A stretch of DNA of 64,000 bases, taken from assembly GCA_965248395.1 (NCBI GenBank), contig OZ252103.1:496001-560000 (forward strand), written 5' to 3'. Numbering within the stretch: position 1 is the stretch's first letter; every line of letters starts with the position of its first letter. Below, piece by piece: positions 1 to 7,580 of the stretch. The notes under the pieces were generated by a model. That model was not told where the DNA came from. It did no database searches and saw nothing but the letters and a program-made list of their open reading frames with translations. The DNA comes from JAAXHH01 sp965248395 (lineage in GTDB: Bacteria; JAAXHH01). A program made the position numbers and the translations under genes.

Positions 1-419
1 TCGGATCGGTTTCGATTAAGTCGCGTTACGTCGATGAAGCGCCCGGCGAACGCGTCTACATCCTTGAATCTCGCAGGTGGTGGCGGGGTATTGCCGTCTT
101 CAAGCAAACCACAGCTGTATAGAAGGGAAACTACATTGACAAGAGACTTGCGTGAGAGAAAAGGAAGCTCTAACGCCAGATCCTCCATCGTCCTCTTGCC
201 ATTTAGTTTTTCGAGGATTTTAGGAAGTGTCGTTCTAACTGATCTTCCCTTGATCAGTTGTGGTTCGCTGGTACCGACAAACAACAATCCTGATACTCCT
301 TGCGGAATGATCTGGATTTCTGGTAGTATCCTCGGAAGGCGCGGCAAGGTAATGTTCGGATCGTCAGCAAATATCTGACCGATTGATTCTGCCTTCAGTG
401 CACTATTGTTGGGTATCAT
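1..419 (-). CDS. RRE-domain RiPP leader-binding protein, partial (runs off left edge)
   Basis: An open frame runs from an ATG at 419 to the window edge (139 codons) with no stop. Residues about 25-105 read like the N-terminal leader-recognition (RRE, PqqD-like) part of TOMM cyclodehydratase partner proteins: a PRLPRILPEI start, a GLLFVGTSEP strand, a LIKGRS turn and the end LLYSCGLLEDG. This resembles the family pattern of a GRS turn, then LDGxRTxxEL, then GLLEDG. It begins 17 nt inside the end of the upstream E1-like gene, so the two are probably translationally coupled. The rest of the protein lies outside the window. It could be a second E1-like protein, or an RRE fused to a dehydrogenase or another enzyme. 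The RRE assignment comes from pattern recognition only. Confidence 0.6.
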   Translation of the reverse strand, partial: MIPNNSALKAESIGQIFADDPNITLPRLPRILPEIQIIPQGVSGLLFVGTSEPQLIKGRSVRTTLPKILEKLNGKRTMEDLALELPFLSRKSLVNVVSLLYSCGLLEDGNTPPPPARFKDVDAFAGRFIDVTRLNRNRS

Positions 420-1032
420 GCCATATCTCTTGAATGCCGGGTAAAAGGTGCTCAACAAATCTGTTCTGCCTATCATCAGAAGCCTGTGGTCGACATCGGA
501 CACAGTTATGCACTGCAATTACCTTTGTGTCGACAACGCTGCCGTCGAAAAAGTCAAATCGACGGATTTTACCAGCTTGTTCAGTTTTCACTTGGGCATC
601 GGTCATAAGGATCGATGCGGCCATCCATACCATCGGCGAAAGAAACCCGGATGGTCCCCAGTCAGGATTTTTCATATAAGCTCTCATTAATCCAATTTCA
701 CGATCCGCACCGTTTGCATGTGTTAGGTATCTGCGGCGGAAACAACGATAACATGGGCCGAATCCTGGAATTACAAGAGGGCCGGACCAGAGGGTGCCAT
801 CCATTAGATAGACACACGACCATGGCACTTTTACATCATTGCATATCTGATCAAGCCGATCACATTCCCTGTCGTACAGACGCCATAGAGCAACTGCTAC
901 GAAATCAACATCTTTAACCAGCATCTCCAGATTATTCATCACATCTGTAAGCCTGTAGACATTCGAATTGATACGCTGTGTTAAATTGTCCGCGACAGCC
1001 TGACCGAAAGGACCTTCAGTTAATATCAGCAT
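403..1032 (-). CDS. E1/ThiF-like TOMM (azole RiPP) biosynthesis protein with zinc tetrathiolate
   Basis: A 209-aa protein resembling the E1-like (ThiF-like) partner of YcaO cyclodehydratases, which presents the precursor peptide for azoline formation. It starts with a short Rossmann-type strand and loop (LILTEGPFG). It has two CxxC pairs, CYRC at C94/C97 and CVRC at C177/C180, the usual structural zinc site of this family. It is shorter than the usual 300-or-more-residue F proteins because the N-terminal leader-binding domain is missing. A separate RRE-like frame follows immediately, overlapping by 17 nt. The YcaO gene ends 5 nt upstream. The cluster may therefore use a split leader-binding and scaffold pair. 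Function is inferred from motifs and neighbours. Confidence 0.7.
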   Translation of the reverse strand: MLILTEGPFGQAVADNLTQRINSNVYRLTDVMNNLEMLVKDVDFVAVALWRLYDRECDRLDQICNDVKVPWSCVYLMDGTLWSGPLVIPGFGPCYRCFRRRYLTHANGADREIGLMRAYMKNPDWGPSGFLSPMVWMAASILMTDAQVKTEQAGKIRRFDFFDGSVVDTKVIAVHNCVRCRPQASDDRQNRFVEHLLPGIQEIWHDTQQ

Positions 1033-1037
1033 CTTGT

Positions 1038-2381
1038 TTACGCGAATGGTTGTGGAAATGGATTGATGTCGGCTTCTGTCCTCGATCCGTATCCTGCTTG
1101 CTCAGGATATTCGTATAGGCGGGGATGTCCAAGATACCGCGCTCGGTAGATCGGACTCATAGGCATAAGTTCGGGTGTCACCACACGTACAACCCATAGT
1201 CCGACGTCTCGCAGTTCGTCAGTTGTCAAGTCAACCGCAATTGCATCCATTCCTAGGGAATTAAGACGGTGGCACAGAAAATGAAGGCGCGTTACTTCAT
1301 TCTCAAATGGACCAATCGATATTTCTTCCAGCGTTTTCCGATCTTTCGAGTTCAGTAGAAAATCAAAAGCTCCGCGATGGTCGGTCCGCCCCATGTACGT
1401 TGCTCCTTCGTGAAGATCCACAAAATCTTGGACATCATCTGCGACCTCCCTTTCATAGAGGAACACGGCACGCGACGTTACGGATTCACGAATGGTTTTT
1501 TCAAGCGCCGTCGCTGCATCGAAGGTTGTGGCACAACTGATAAATTGTGACAATCTTGGATGTTCATCGACAAGTTGAAGCGTATAGACTGTAGGGATGC
1601 CAACATCCGTTGTAGCGTCGAATGCATACTGCCGGATAGCGCTTTTTTCTAATTGTCTTAGGTTTCTCGATAGTCCAGTAGGCAACGGTCTTTCGAGTTC
1701 GATTCTCGGCAGAGACAGTTGTGCCAGCCAAGTTAGTGCAATTGCATCACGCTCGATGTTTTCACAAATGGCTGAAATCAATGCACTGGATAGCGATGTA
1801 TGCGCAGCTGTACCAGTTGAAATCTGATTCCAGAAATACTCCCCAGGTCCAGGTTTGATATACAAATGTGTCATTATGGCGGGCACCCATCGCTCTTCCA
1901 TATCAGTCAGGGAATATCCGCGTACCCATCTAATAGGTTTGCTGGGATCAGGTTTTAAAATGGGACATTTCGGATCCGCATACTCTCTTTCCGAACAGCG
2001 AGGAATAGTAGACAAATCCATTGCAACGTCACCTAATTCATCTGCGCTGGCTAGAATGAAATCTGCTTCATCATATACCATGCAAGCATAACGTTCCGCT
2101 CCTTCCACAACGGCCCTAATCCAAGCCAATTCGACATCCGTATCCGCGCCGCCTCCGCCAATAGACTCATGCTTGACATCCTCGCCCGTTGTTCGTGAAA
2201 CATGAGGAAACGTCATCGTTAGATTTCCGATCGATGTCGTCCTGATATTGAACTGAGGTTCTGTTATCCGTTGTTTGACAGACTGAACGCTTTCCATCAG
2301 TCCACCGATTGGTCTGACGAGACCGGCAAAAGGAAATCGATCCTGCAGCCCGGAATGCTCAGTAACAGACGACGATCTCAT
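1038..2381 (-). CDS. YcaO-domain cyclodehydratase (azoline-forming)
   Basis: A YcaO superfamily enzyme of 447 aa. YcaO proteins of azole RiPP clusters use ATP to cyclodehydrate Cys/Ser/Thr of a precursor peptide into thiazolines or oxazolines. The ATP-binding signatures are visible: GGGGADTDVELAWIRAVVEG followed by AER (about residues 75-97) and a helix ending CENIERDA (about 206-213). The C-terminus ends NPFPQPFA, a proline-rich tail typical of peptide-modifying YcaOs. The ATG at 2381 overlaps the upstream stop codon as ATGA and has a GGAGAG ribosome site 6 nt ahead, so it is preferred over a GTG 21 nt upstream. The gene lies between the SpaB-C-like gene and the E1-like gene. Confidence 0.9.
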   Translation of the reverse strand: MRSSSVTEHSGLQDRFPFAGLVRPIGGLMESVQSVKQRITEPQFNIRTTSIGNLTMTFPHVSRTTGEDVKHESIGGGGADTDVELAWIRAVVEGAERYACMVYDEADFILASADELGDVAMDLSTIPRCSEREYADPKCPILKPDPSKPIRWVRGYSLTDMEERWVPAIMTHLYIKPGPGEYFWNQISTGTAAHTSLSSALISAICENIERDAIALTWLAQLSLPRIELERPLPTGLSRNLRQLEKSAIRQYAFDATTDVGIPTVYTLQLVDEHPRLSQFISCATTFDAATALEKTIRESVTSRAVFLYEREVADDVQDFVDLHEGATYMGRTDHRGAFDFLLNSKDRKTLEEISIGPFENEVTRLHFLCHRLNSLGMDAIAVDLTTDELRDVGLWVVRVVTPELMPMSPIYRARYLGHPRLYEYPEQAGYGSRTEADINPFPQPFA

Positions 2382-3298
2382 GACGTCTCTCCGTGAGTGC
2401 ACAATCCAAGCAGGGTTGCTAGATAGGCTTCTTCGAAAGTTGATATTCCAATACGGTTATTCATCAGATGGATGAACTGAAATGCCAAACTTGCGCTTGT
2501 GACTTGCGAAGTGCTCTCGAGCTCGTTGTATGCTTTGGTCGTAATCCTCAACTGTTTTAACCACTGCTCCAAAGGCTTTCTAGCTTCTACGGGCAGTTCC
2601 GTCATTGGCGAAATGATTGGAATGTTCTGATCTTGTAGTTGGCTATATCTGATCTCGAACCTTTTGCGCCATTCCTCCGCTGTCGACGTGTGGCCACCTA
2701 ACCAGAAATAACTGTATTCACTCCAGAATAGGTGGGTCTCTTCAAGCGGTTCGAATGCTTCTATCGCAAAGTTCATCAGGCAAGGCGCGATCGTCTTGCG
2801 TGAGTACTTACCCATTGATTCGTCTTTCAATACGCTCAACGCAACCTCACTCGATGCCTCGAACGTCTCTTCGGCAATTGGCATGGCAAGAACGCCACCG
2901 AATTTGTCATACTCAGGCTCATACTTATCCTCGACTATGTTCACGATCGCATCGGGGACGATTTCGGGGTCAAATCCTGGTGGAAGCACCATGGGACGAT
3001 AGTCCGTCGGAGGATATTGTGCCAACGCCACCAGGCCCTTGTGGCACATCGAACGGACGGCGGCTGCAAAATCACCCTTGTCTTTGGGATAGTCTCTTGT
3101 TAGTCGGAATCTCAGACGTACATGCGCGCCTAAATCGTCTAAATACCGGATAAAAAACCAACGATCATATCCGCCAAGGGTGATAAGTTTGGGTATGGTC
3201 TCGACTATGAATGTGTCCATATTGATTGCTGCACGACCCAAATACAGCTTCAAAAACAGCCAGTTATCAGCTAAGTCTGATGTGCGAATTCGATTCAT
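2378..3298 (-). CDS. SpaB C-terminal-like / thiopeptide-type bacteriocin biosynthesis protein
   Basis: A 306-aa stand-alone protein matching the thiopeptide-type biosynthesis domain, also called the lantibiotic dehydratase C-terminal domain. The N-terminal WLFLKLYLG and the later WFFIRYLDDLGAHVRLRFR are the family hallmark. Known stand-alone members either eliminate glutamyl groups to form dehydroalanine (the partner of a split LanB) or are the [4+2] pyridine synthases of thiopeptides. Sequence reading alone does not decide which applies. No glutamylating LanB N-terminal protein is in the window; it could lie to the left. The ATG overlaps the stop of the exporter permease (ATGA), and the gene's own stop overlaps the YcaO start the same way, so these genes form one operon. 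Confidence 0.82.
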   Translation of the reverse strand: MNRIRTSDLADNWLFLKLYLGRAAINMDTFIVETIPKLITLGGYDRWFFIRYLDDLGAHVRLRFRLTRDYPKDKGDFAAAVRSMCHKGLVALAQYPPTDYRPMVLPPGFDPEIVPDAIVNIVEDKYEPEYDKFGGVLAMPIAEETFEASSEVALSVLKDESMGKYSRKTIAPCLMNFAIEAFEPLEETHLFWSEYSYFWLGGHTSTAEEWRKRFEIRYSQLQDQNIPIISPMTELPVEARKPLEQWLKQLRITTKAYNELESTSQVTSASLAFQFIHLMNNRIGISTFEEAYLATLLGLCTHGETS

Positions 3299-4312
3299 CT
3301 TTCCCTCATATCAAATCGAAACGACTTTAAGGCGATGAAAATGGATAGAAGGGTCCAGCCGAGCATAATTGATATATTCTGCCATATGGGTAGTAGCCCG
3401 GGCACGCTCAACATCAACTGCCTGAGGGTATCGGACAGGTAAGAAAGAGGTGATGCGAAAACCAATGGCCGAAATACGGTGATGCCACTCAAGTCTATGA
3501 GCGTCTGGCCAAACACCATCATGAAGAAATTGATCATCAAGATGATCACCATGCCGGATTCCAGGCTGGGAGCAAGTCCTGCGATCGCATATCCCACGGA
3601 AATCAACATAACGGAACCGAGGGCAAGAACCGCGAACAGCAACAACCAGTTGCCAGCTGGGCGTAATTCAAACATCGTCATGCCCAGACCAATGAGCAGG
3701 ATCACCTGCAATCCACTCACAGTAAGCCGCAATGCGATCTGTGCGAGGATGATTTGCAGATGAGAGACCGAGGTCATAGATAGATGGAGTAGCGTCCCGC
3801 GGTCTCTTGCTCTTAACAGGGGAGAAGCCGTCGCGAATAACCCAAGTTGCAGGAGCGCCAATGCAAAGAGTCCGGGAAATACAAAGGCAAGTTCACTCAG
3901 AACGTCTACGGGAGGCGGTTCGATGGATGTTTCGAATGCAAAATCGATACCGTGTTCACTCTGGAATAGCTTAGCCTGAGCCGCATCCATGATTGTACGG
4001 GCGACATCTGCCCATCGATCGGTGACCAGGACTTGAATAACCTCCGGCTTATCTGTCTTGCCTTCCATGACGATTAAACTGTTCAAAGTGCCGTCTCTGA
4101 GAGCAATGAGTCCTTCGTCAAGCGTGAATTCATGCATTGTAACAAGCGGACTGTCATTCAAATACCCGATGAGAGCAGTTGCGCGAGAATTGAGTGGCGA
4201 ATAGACCAGGCTAATATCAAAAGTAACGGGCCGTTGGAACGCATCGGAAAGCCCGTATAAGACCAGAAAGACAAGGGGAAAGAAGAAACTGAAAAATGTA
4301 GCTACCCAATCC

Positions 4313-5645
4313 GGGTCTGTCACGGATTTTGTGTAACTGACAGTTTCATGTGATGGGCACTCTGTCTTCGTACATGATGATGAACTGGTTGATTGCGGCT
4401 GTCCAGTGGACAAGGGGCCGGGTCCACCTTCGGGACAGATTGAGCAGGGCCAGATAGAGCAGTTTCCTGGCCGCCTCGTCCGTGGGGAAAGCGCCTCTGG
4501 TCTTGATGATCTTGCGCAGGCCCCGGTTCATGGATTCGATGGCATTCGTAGTGTAGATGACCTTCCTGATCTCCTGTGGGAAGGCGAAGAACGGGGTCAG
4601 ATGGTCCCAGTGTCTGCGCCATAGCCGGCTGATCGTGGGATATTGCTTATCCCAGTGTTCGGCAAAGCGATAAAGCGCGGCCTCAGCCTGCTCCAAGGTA
4701 GCGGCCTGGTATATCGCCCGGAGATCCTTGGCCACCTGCTTACGGTCCTTCCAGGAGACGTAGGTCAGGCTGTTACGCACCATGTGGACGATGCAGAGCT
4801 GCACCTGGGCCTTGGGGTACACCGTCTCTATGGCCTGGGGGAAGCCGGTGAGGCCGTCGCAACAGGCGATGAAGATATCGGCAACGCCCCGGTTCTTCAG
4901 TTCGGTCAGTACGTGGAGCCAGAACTTTGCCCCTTCGTTCTGCTCGATCCAGAGCCCCAGGAGTTCCTTGTCGCCGCGCAGGTTAACGCCCAGGGCCAGG
5001 TAGACCGCCTTGTTCCGTACGCTGCCGCTATCACGTATCTTGACGAACAGGGCATCCAGGAACAGGATCGGGTAGATCTCATCCAGGGGCCGCGACTGCC
5101 AGGCCAGGGCCTCGTCGGTCACGGCGTCGGTGATCCGCGAGACCAATTCGGGCGAGATGGACACCCCGTAGAGGTCTTCGATATGGCCCTGGATATCCCG
5201 GGTGCTCATGCCCCTTGCGTACATGGAGATGATCTTGTCGTCGAAGTCGGGCCAACGCGTCTGGTACTTGCGGATCAACTTCGGATCGAAGCTGCCTTCG
5301 CGGTCCCGGGGGATCTCTACCGGCAGATCGCCCTTGTCGTCCTTGAGCGTCTTGGTGGTCTTGCCGTTGCGACTGTTGCCGCGGTTCCTGCCATCGGGGG
5401 CATGTTTCTCGTAGCCGAGATGATCGGTGAGCTCGGCTTCCAGGATCCGCTCGGCCATGCGCTTCTTCATGCGCTTGAGCAGGCCGTCTTCGCCGAACAG
5501 GTCCTCGGCGTCCACCCCGTCTTCCATAAGTTCATCGAGAAGACGGTCGATCTTACCTGGGGGTTTTCTTTCTCTGGCCATAGCACTTCCTCCTTTTGAG
5601 CAAGATACAGGCTATTGCCAGTTACACAAAACATGTTACAGACTC
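4313..5645 (-). mobile_element. IS256-family insertion sequence, copy 1
   Basis: A 1,333-bp element bounded by imperfect inverted repeats. The left end is GGGTCTGTCACGGATTTTGT and the right end, read inward, is GAGTCTGTAACATGTTTTGT; both continue with GTAACTG. It is flanked by an 8-bp direct repeat CCCAATCC (4305-4312 and 5646-5653), a target duplication of the size made by IS256-family elements. It carries one transposase gene. Two further copies of the same length lie at 11691-13023 and 24135-25467. Confidence 0.95.
4346..5581 (-). CDS. IS256-family transposase (copy 1)
   Basis: A 411-aa DDE transposase of the IS256/Mutator type that moves its own element. Visible catalytic motifs are LDALFVKIRD (first Asp), ACCDGLTGFPQAI (second Asp) and TTNAIESMNR (Glu in the helix), with the family's CIVHMVRNS segment between the last two. 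A strong ribosome site AGGAGG precedes the ATG. The sequence is nearly identical to the transposases at 11755-12990 and 24168-25403. It reads in the same direction as the RiPP operon it interrupts, so read-through could still reach downstream genes. The reading frame is intact, and the element is probably still mobile. Confidence 0.95.
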   Translation of the reverse strand: MARERKPPGKIDRLLDELMEDGVDAEDLFGEDGLLKRMKKRMAERILEAELTDHLGYEKHAPDGRNRGNSRNGKTTKTLKDDKGDLPVEIPRDREGSFDPKLIRKYQTRWPDFDDKIISMYARGMSTRDIQGHIEDLYGVSISPELVSRITDAVTDEALAWQSRPLDEIYPILFLDALFVKIRDSGSVRNKAVYLALGVNLRGDKELLGLWIEQNEGAKFWLHVLTELKNRGVADIFIACCDGLTGFPQAIETVYPKAQVQLCIVHMVRNSLTYVSWKDRKQVAKDLRAIYQAATLEQAEAALYRFAEHWDKQYPTISRLWRRHWDHLTPFFAFPQEIRKVIYTTNAIESMNRGLRKIIKTRGAFPTDEAARKLLYLALLNLSRRWTRPLVHWTAAINQFIIMYEDRVPIT

Positions 5646-5714
5646 CCCAATCCCGGGACAACTCTTTGAAATTCAATGTGCATAGCGTAAACAGAACACG
5701 TAGTGATCGAGGCA

Positions 5715-6659
5715 TTAGTCCCGTATCCTTCTCCCGGTTAGGTTTAAGAAGACGTCTTCCAGTGTCAACCGTTCGACTCGAAGATCTTCGACCACGCATT
5801 TACCTTCCTGGCGGGCGGCTAACAACCTTTCCAGCGTGGCTTCCAGTTGATCCGTTCTTATTTCTATTTTCGTTTGAGACGGATGATCGGCGTTCCCCGT
5901 CAGAACTGCGTCAGCCAAGACATCGAGGGCCGCGGTCCCTTCCGTAGTAAATCGGATGGTATGGCCCGGACAATAAGCGTCGATCAGTCCGGACGGAGTT
6001 CCCAAGGCCAATACCTTCCCGTGATCGAGTATGGCTACCCTATCGCATAATCTCTGCGCTTCCTCCATCTGATGTGTCGTCAGTACGACAGTCCGCTGCA
6101 GTCTGCTTTGTTGTTTCAGAATAAGGTCCCACAACATTCGCCGAGCCTGTGGATCCAGTTCTGATGTTGGCTCATCGAGAAACAGGAGGGCTGGGTCCCC
6201 AACCATTGCGAGTGCAAGGGCCAGACGTTGCAACTGGCCGCCCGATAATTGTCGGGTTTGAGCGTGTAACTTCTCTTCCAGACCGACATAGCTCACGATT
6301 TCATCTATCGATTGTCCTTTGGGATGAATAACCGAATACAGTCCTATGATCTCGGCTACGGTAAGTAGTTGCGGCAATGCTGTTTTTTGCATGGAGATAC
6401 CGATTTGTCGCCGGATCGATTTCATCTGAGAGGGCTGAGAAACGTCTACGCCGAGAACAGTCGCGGTGCCACTATCGACAATGCGCATTCCTTCCAGGAT
6501 CTCTATCAGCGTAGTCTTGCCGGCGCCATTGGGTCCGAGCACGCCAAGTATCTCACCCGAACGAACCTCCAGGCTCACGCCGGCCAGGGCCGAAATATCA
6601 TTATAGCGCTTGTGCAATCTGTGAACGCTTATTGCCACTTCCCGCGGTTCGGGCATCAT
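5715..6659 (-). CDS. ABC exporter ATPase (DrrA/CcmA-like) of the RiPP cluster
   Basis: A 314-aa ATP-binding subunit of an ABC-2 type exporter. Walker A is GPNGAGKTT (about residue 40), the signature is LSGGQLQRLALALAM and Walker B is LLFLDEPTSELDP, followed by a switch His in TTHQMEEAQ. A C-terminal extension of about 90 residues follows, as in DrrA-type drug and peptide exporters. Its stop overlaps the start of the interrupted permease gene (TAATG), so the two formed a transporter for the modified peptide or for self-protection. About 180 bp separate it from the candidate precursor gene upstream. The start ATG is doubled (Met-Met), and either could be used. Confidence 0.9.
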   Translation of the reverse strand: MMPEPREVAISVHRLHKRYNDISALAGVSLEVRSGEILGVLGPNGAGKTTLIEILEGMRIVDSGTATVLGVDVSQPSQMKSIRRQIGISMQKTALPQLLTVAEIIGLYSVIHPKGQSIDEIVSYVGLEEKLHAQTRQLSGGQLQRLALALAMVGDPALLFLDEPTSELDPQARRMLWDLILKQQSRLQRTVVLTTHQMEEAQRLCDRVAILDHGKVLALGTPSGLIDAYCPGHTIRFTTEGTAALDVLADAVLTGNADHPSQTKIEIRTDQLEATLERLLAARQEGKCVVEDLRVERLTLEDVFLNLTGRRIRD

Positions 6660-6686
6660 TCCTGCATCCTTCGATGATGCGGATAA

Positions 6687-6719
6687 GGCGCCACCGAATG
6701 TGACCCATTCGATGTCGCC
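6687..6719 (-). other. Imperfect hairpin between precursor peptide gene and exporter genes
   Basis: The outer arms GGCG/CGCC and inner arms CGAATG/CATTCG enclose a 5-nt loop, with a mismatched internal segment. No T-run follows on the minus strand, so this is not a clear terminator. In many peptide clusters a hairpin in this position lowers read-through or stabilises the precursor mRNA, but that role here is a guess. Confidence 0.3.
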
Positions 6720-6838
6720 TCGAATACCGCATATTGTTTACTATCTGTTACTTAACGAACTCAATCAACAAATCGACTCCACTGGTACCTTAATTCACCG
6801 CGTGCCCAGTGACGTGTGTTTTTACGTGGTTATATTGG

Positions 6839-7021
6839 TTAATCTCCGGTACTGATGACGCAGCCGACTGTAGATAAACAACCTGCTGGACAACTGAGCG
6901 ACGACGCAGTAGACAAACAGTCTCCTAAATGTTGGACCTGTGCGGGAAGTTCTTCCGCAAACAGATCGATCTTATCATTCATATCATCTTCGAGATCAAA
7001 AGGATGGTTTAACTCTTTCAT
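6839..7021 (-). CDS. Candidate RiPP (thiopeptide/azole-type) precursor peptide
   Basis: A 60-aa peptide. The ATG at 7021 has an excellent ribosome site (GAGGAGGT, 6-7 nt upstream); a longer frame to 7096 exists but lacks this support. Residues 1-34 are acidic and leader-like (MKELNHPFDLEDDMND, then DLFAEELPAQVQ). Residues 35-60 are rich in Cys, Ser and Thr: Cys at 35, 44, 48 and 54, interspersed with STASS, LSTVG and ISTGD. The ELPAQV segment followed by a Cys/Ser/Thr core resembles thiopeptide-family precursors. It sits first in the operon, ahead of exporter, SpaB-C-like, YcaO and E1-like genes. Leader/core boundary and product structure are inference. It does not look like the classical Cys-packed thiocillin core. 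Confidence 0.78.
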   Translation of the reverse strand: MKELNHPFDLEDDMNDKIDLFAEELPAQVQHLGDCLSTASSLSCPAGCLSTVGCVISTGD

Positions 7022-7155
7022 AGATACCTCCTCACATGGACACGCGGTTTGGGTGGATTTCCTACAAAAGTTTGCATTTGACCTTCGCGACCACACCCAT
7101 CTATCCCGAATAGTCGCAGCCTCCCCCGCAAATCTCGCAGACTATCTTCTTTTCT

Positions 7156-7190
7156 TAAACAAAAAACGCCCGGCGGTTGAACCACCGGAC
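7156..7190 (-). terminator. Rho-independent terminator upstream of the RiPP precursor
   Basis: On the minus strand the hairpin CCGGTGGT/ACCGCCGG (with a G-U pair; arms in 7171-7188) is followed by TTTTTTGTTT at 7156-7166. It would end transcription of the small genes at 7268-8908 and insulate the RiPP operon, whose promoter must then lie between about 7022 and 7155. I saw no convincing -35/-10 pair there. Confidence 0.65.
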
Positions 7191-7267
7191 GTACGTATAA
7201 TCCGTTTGCCGATTTAAATCCTACTCTTCGTATTCCAATCCCGCGAATACGTTTACATCAATCCCCT

Positions 7268-7402
7268 TTACACCATCCCCTGCTCTTCACAAATCCCCTG
7301 GATTACCTCCTGCTCATCCTCGATCTCCTTCTGTATTTCCTCGGTGTCGCCTACTCCCAGGTGAACCTCCATTGAGCACCTGATCGGCTTGAATTCGTCC
7401 AT
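7268..7402 (-). CDS. Small acidic hypothetical protein, paralogue of the IS630-interrupted gene
   Basis: A 44-aa frame (MDEFKPIRCSMEVHLGVGDT...) with a helix-forming acidic tail (EEIQKEIEDEQEVIQ). The stretch VHLG-GDTEEIQKEIEDEQEVI matches the C-terminal half of the neighbouring interrupted gene (VHLGDATLEETEKEVAEDEEII), so the two are paralogous or one is a partial duplicate. It lies 40 bp after that gene's stop and before a terminator. The ribosome site is weak (GGAG only 3 nt ahead of the ATG). It may be a truncated remnant. No function is recognised. Confidence 0.4.
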   Translation of the reverse strand: MDEFKPIRCSMEVHLGVGDTEEIQKEIEDEQEVIQGICEEQGMV

Positions 7403-7580
7403 AATCTCCAGTACGATCGTTTTCCAAGTGTCTTAGTCACCGTTATTCTATTCTACGCAGGGCGTGCGCTTCCCGGTATTTTTCTATTATCTCCTCGTCT
7501 TCGGCAACTTCCTTTTCTGTTTCCTCTAAGGTCGCGTCACCTAGATGAACCTGAATCAAACGCCTTATATTCTTGAGCCC

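Larger units (their letters stand above)
3295..5715 (-). pseudogene. ABC-2 type exporter permease interrupted by IS256-family element
   Basis: The original gene started at the ATG at 5715, overlapping the ATPase stop as TAATG. It encoded MPRSLRVLFTLCTLNF..KELSRDW before an IS256-family element (4313-5645) inserted. After the element the frame continues from 4312 to the stop at 3295 with VATFFSFFFPLVFLV, a membrane anchor. A soluble extracytoplasmic stretch follows, then about five hydrophobic helices, the layout of DrrB-like ABC-2 permeases. Joining the parts with one copy of the 8-bp duplication CCCAATCC restores a continuous frame (SRDW-VATFF). As it stands, a hybrid frame opens inside the element at 4413 and reads into the permease in phase, replacing the first 23 or so residues with about 35 element-derived ones. 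Export may therefore be lost or only altered. Confidence 0.85.

Noticed and set aside
4643..5599. Long 318-aa frame antisense to the IS256 transposase
   Set aside because: It is a mirror frame of a GC-rich transposase gene, repeated in all three copies, with no family features.
7022..7096. Longer form of the precursor peptide with 25 additional N-terminal residues
   Set aside because: The added part is basic and unlike a leader, and the ATG at 7021 has a near-ideal ribosome site.
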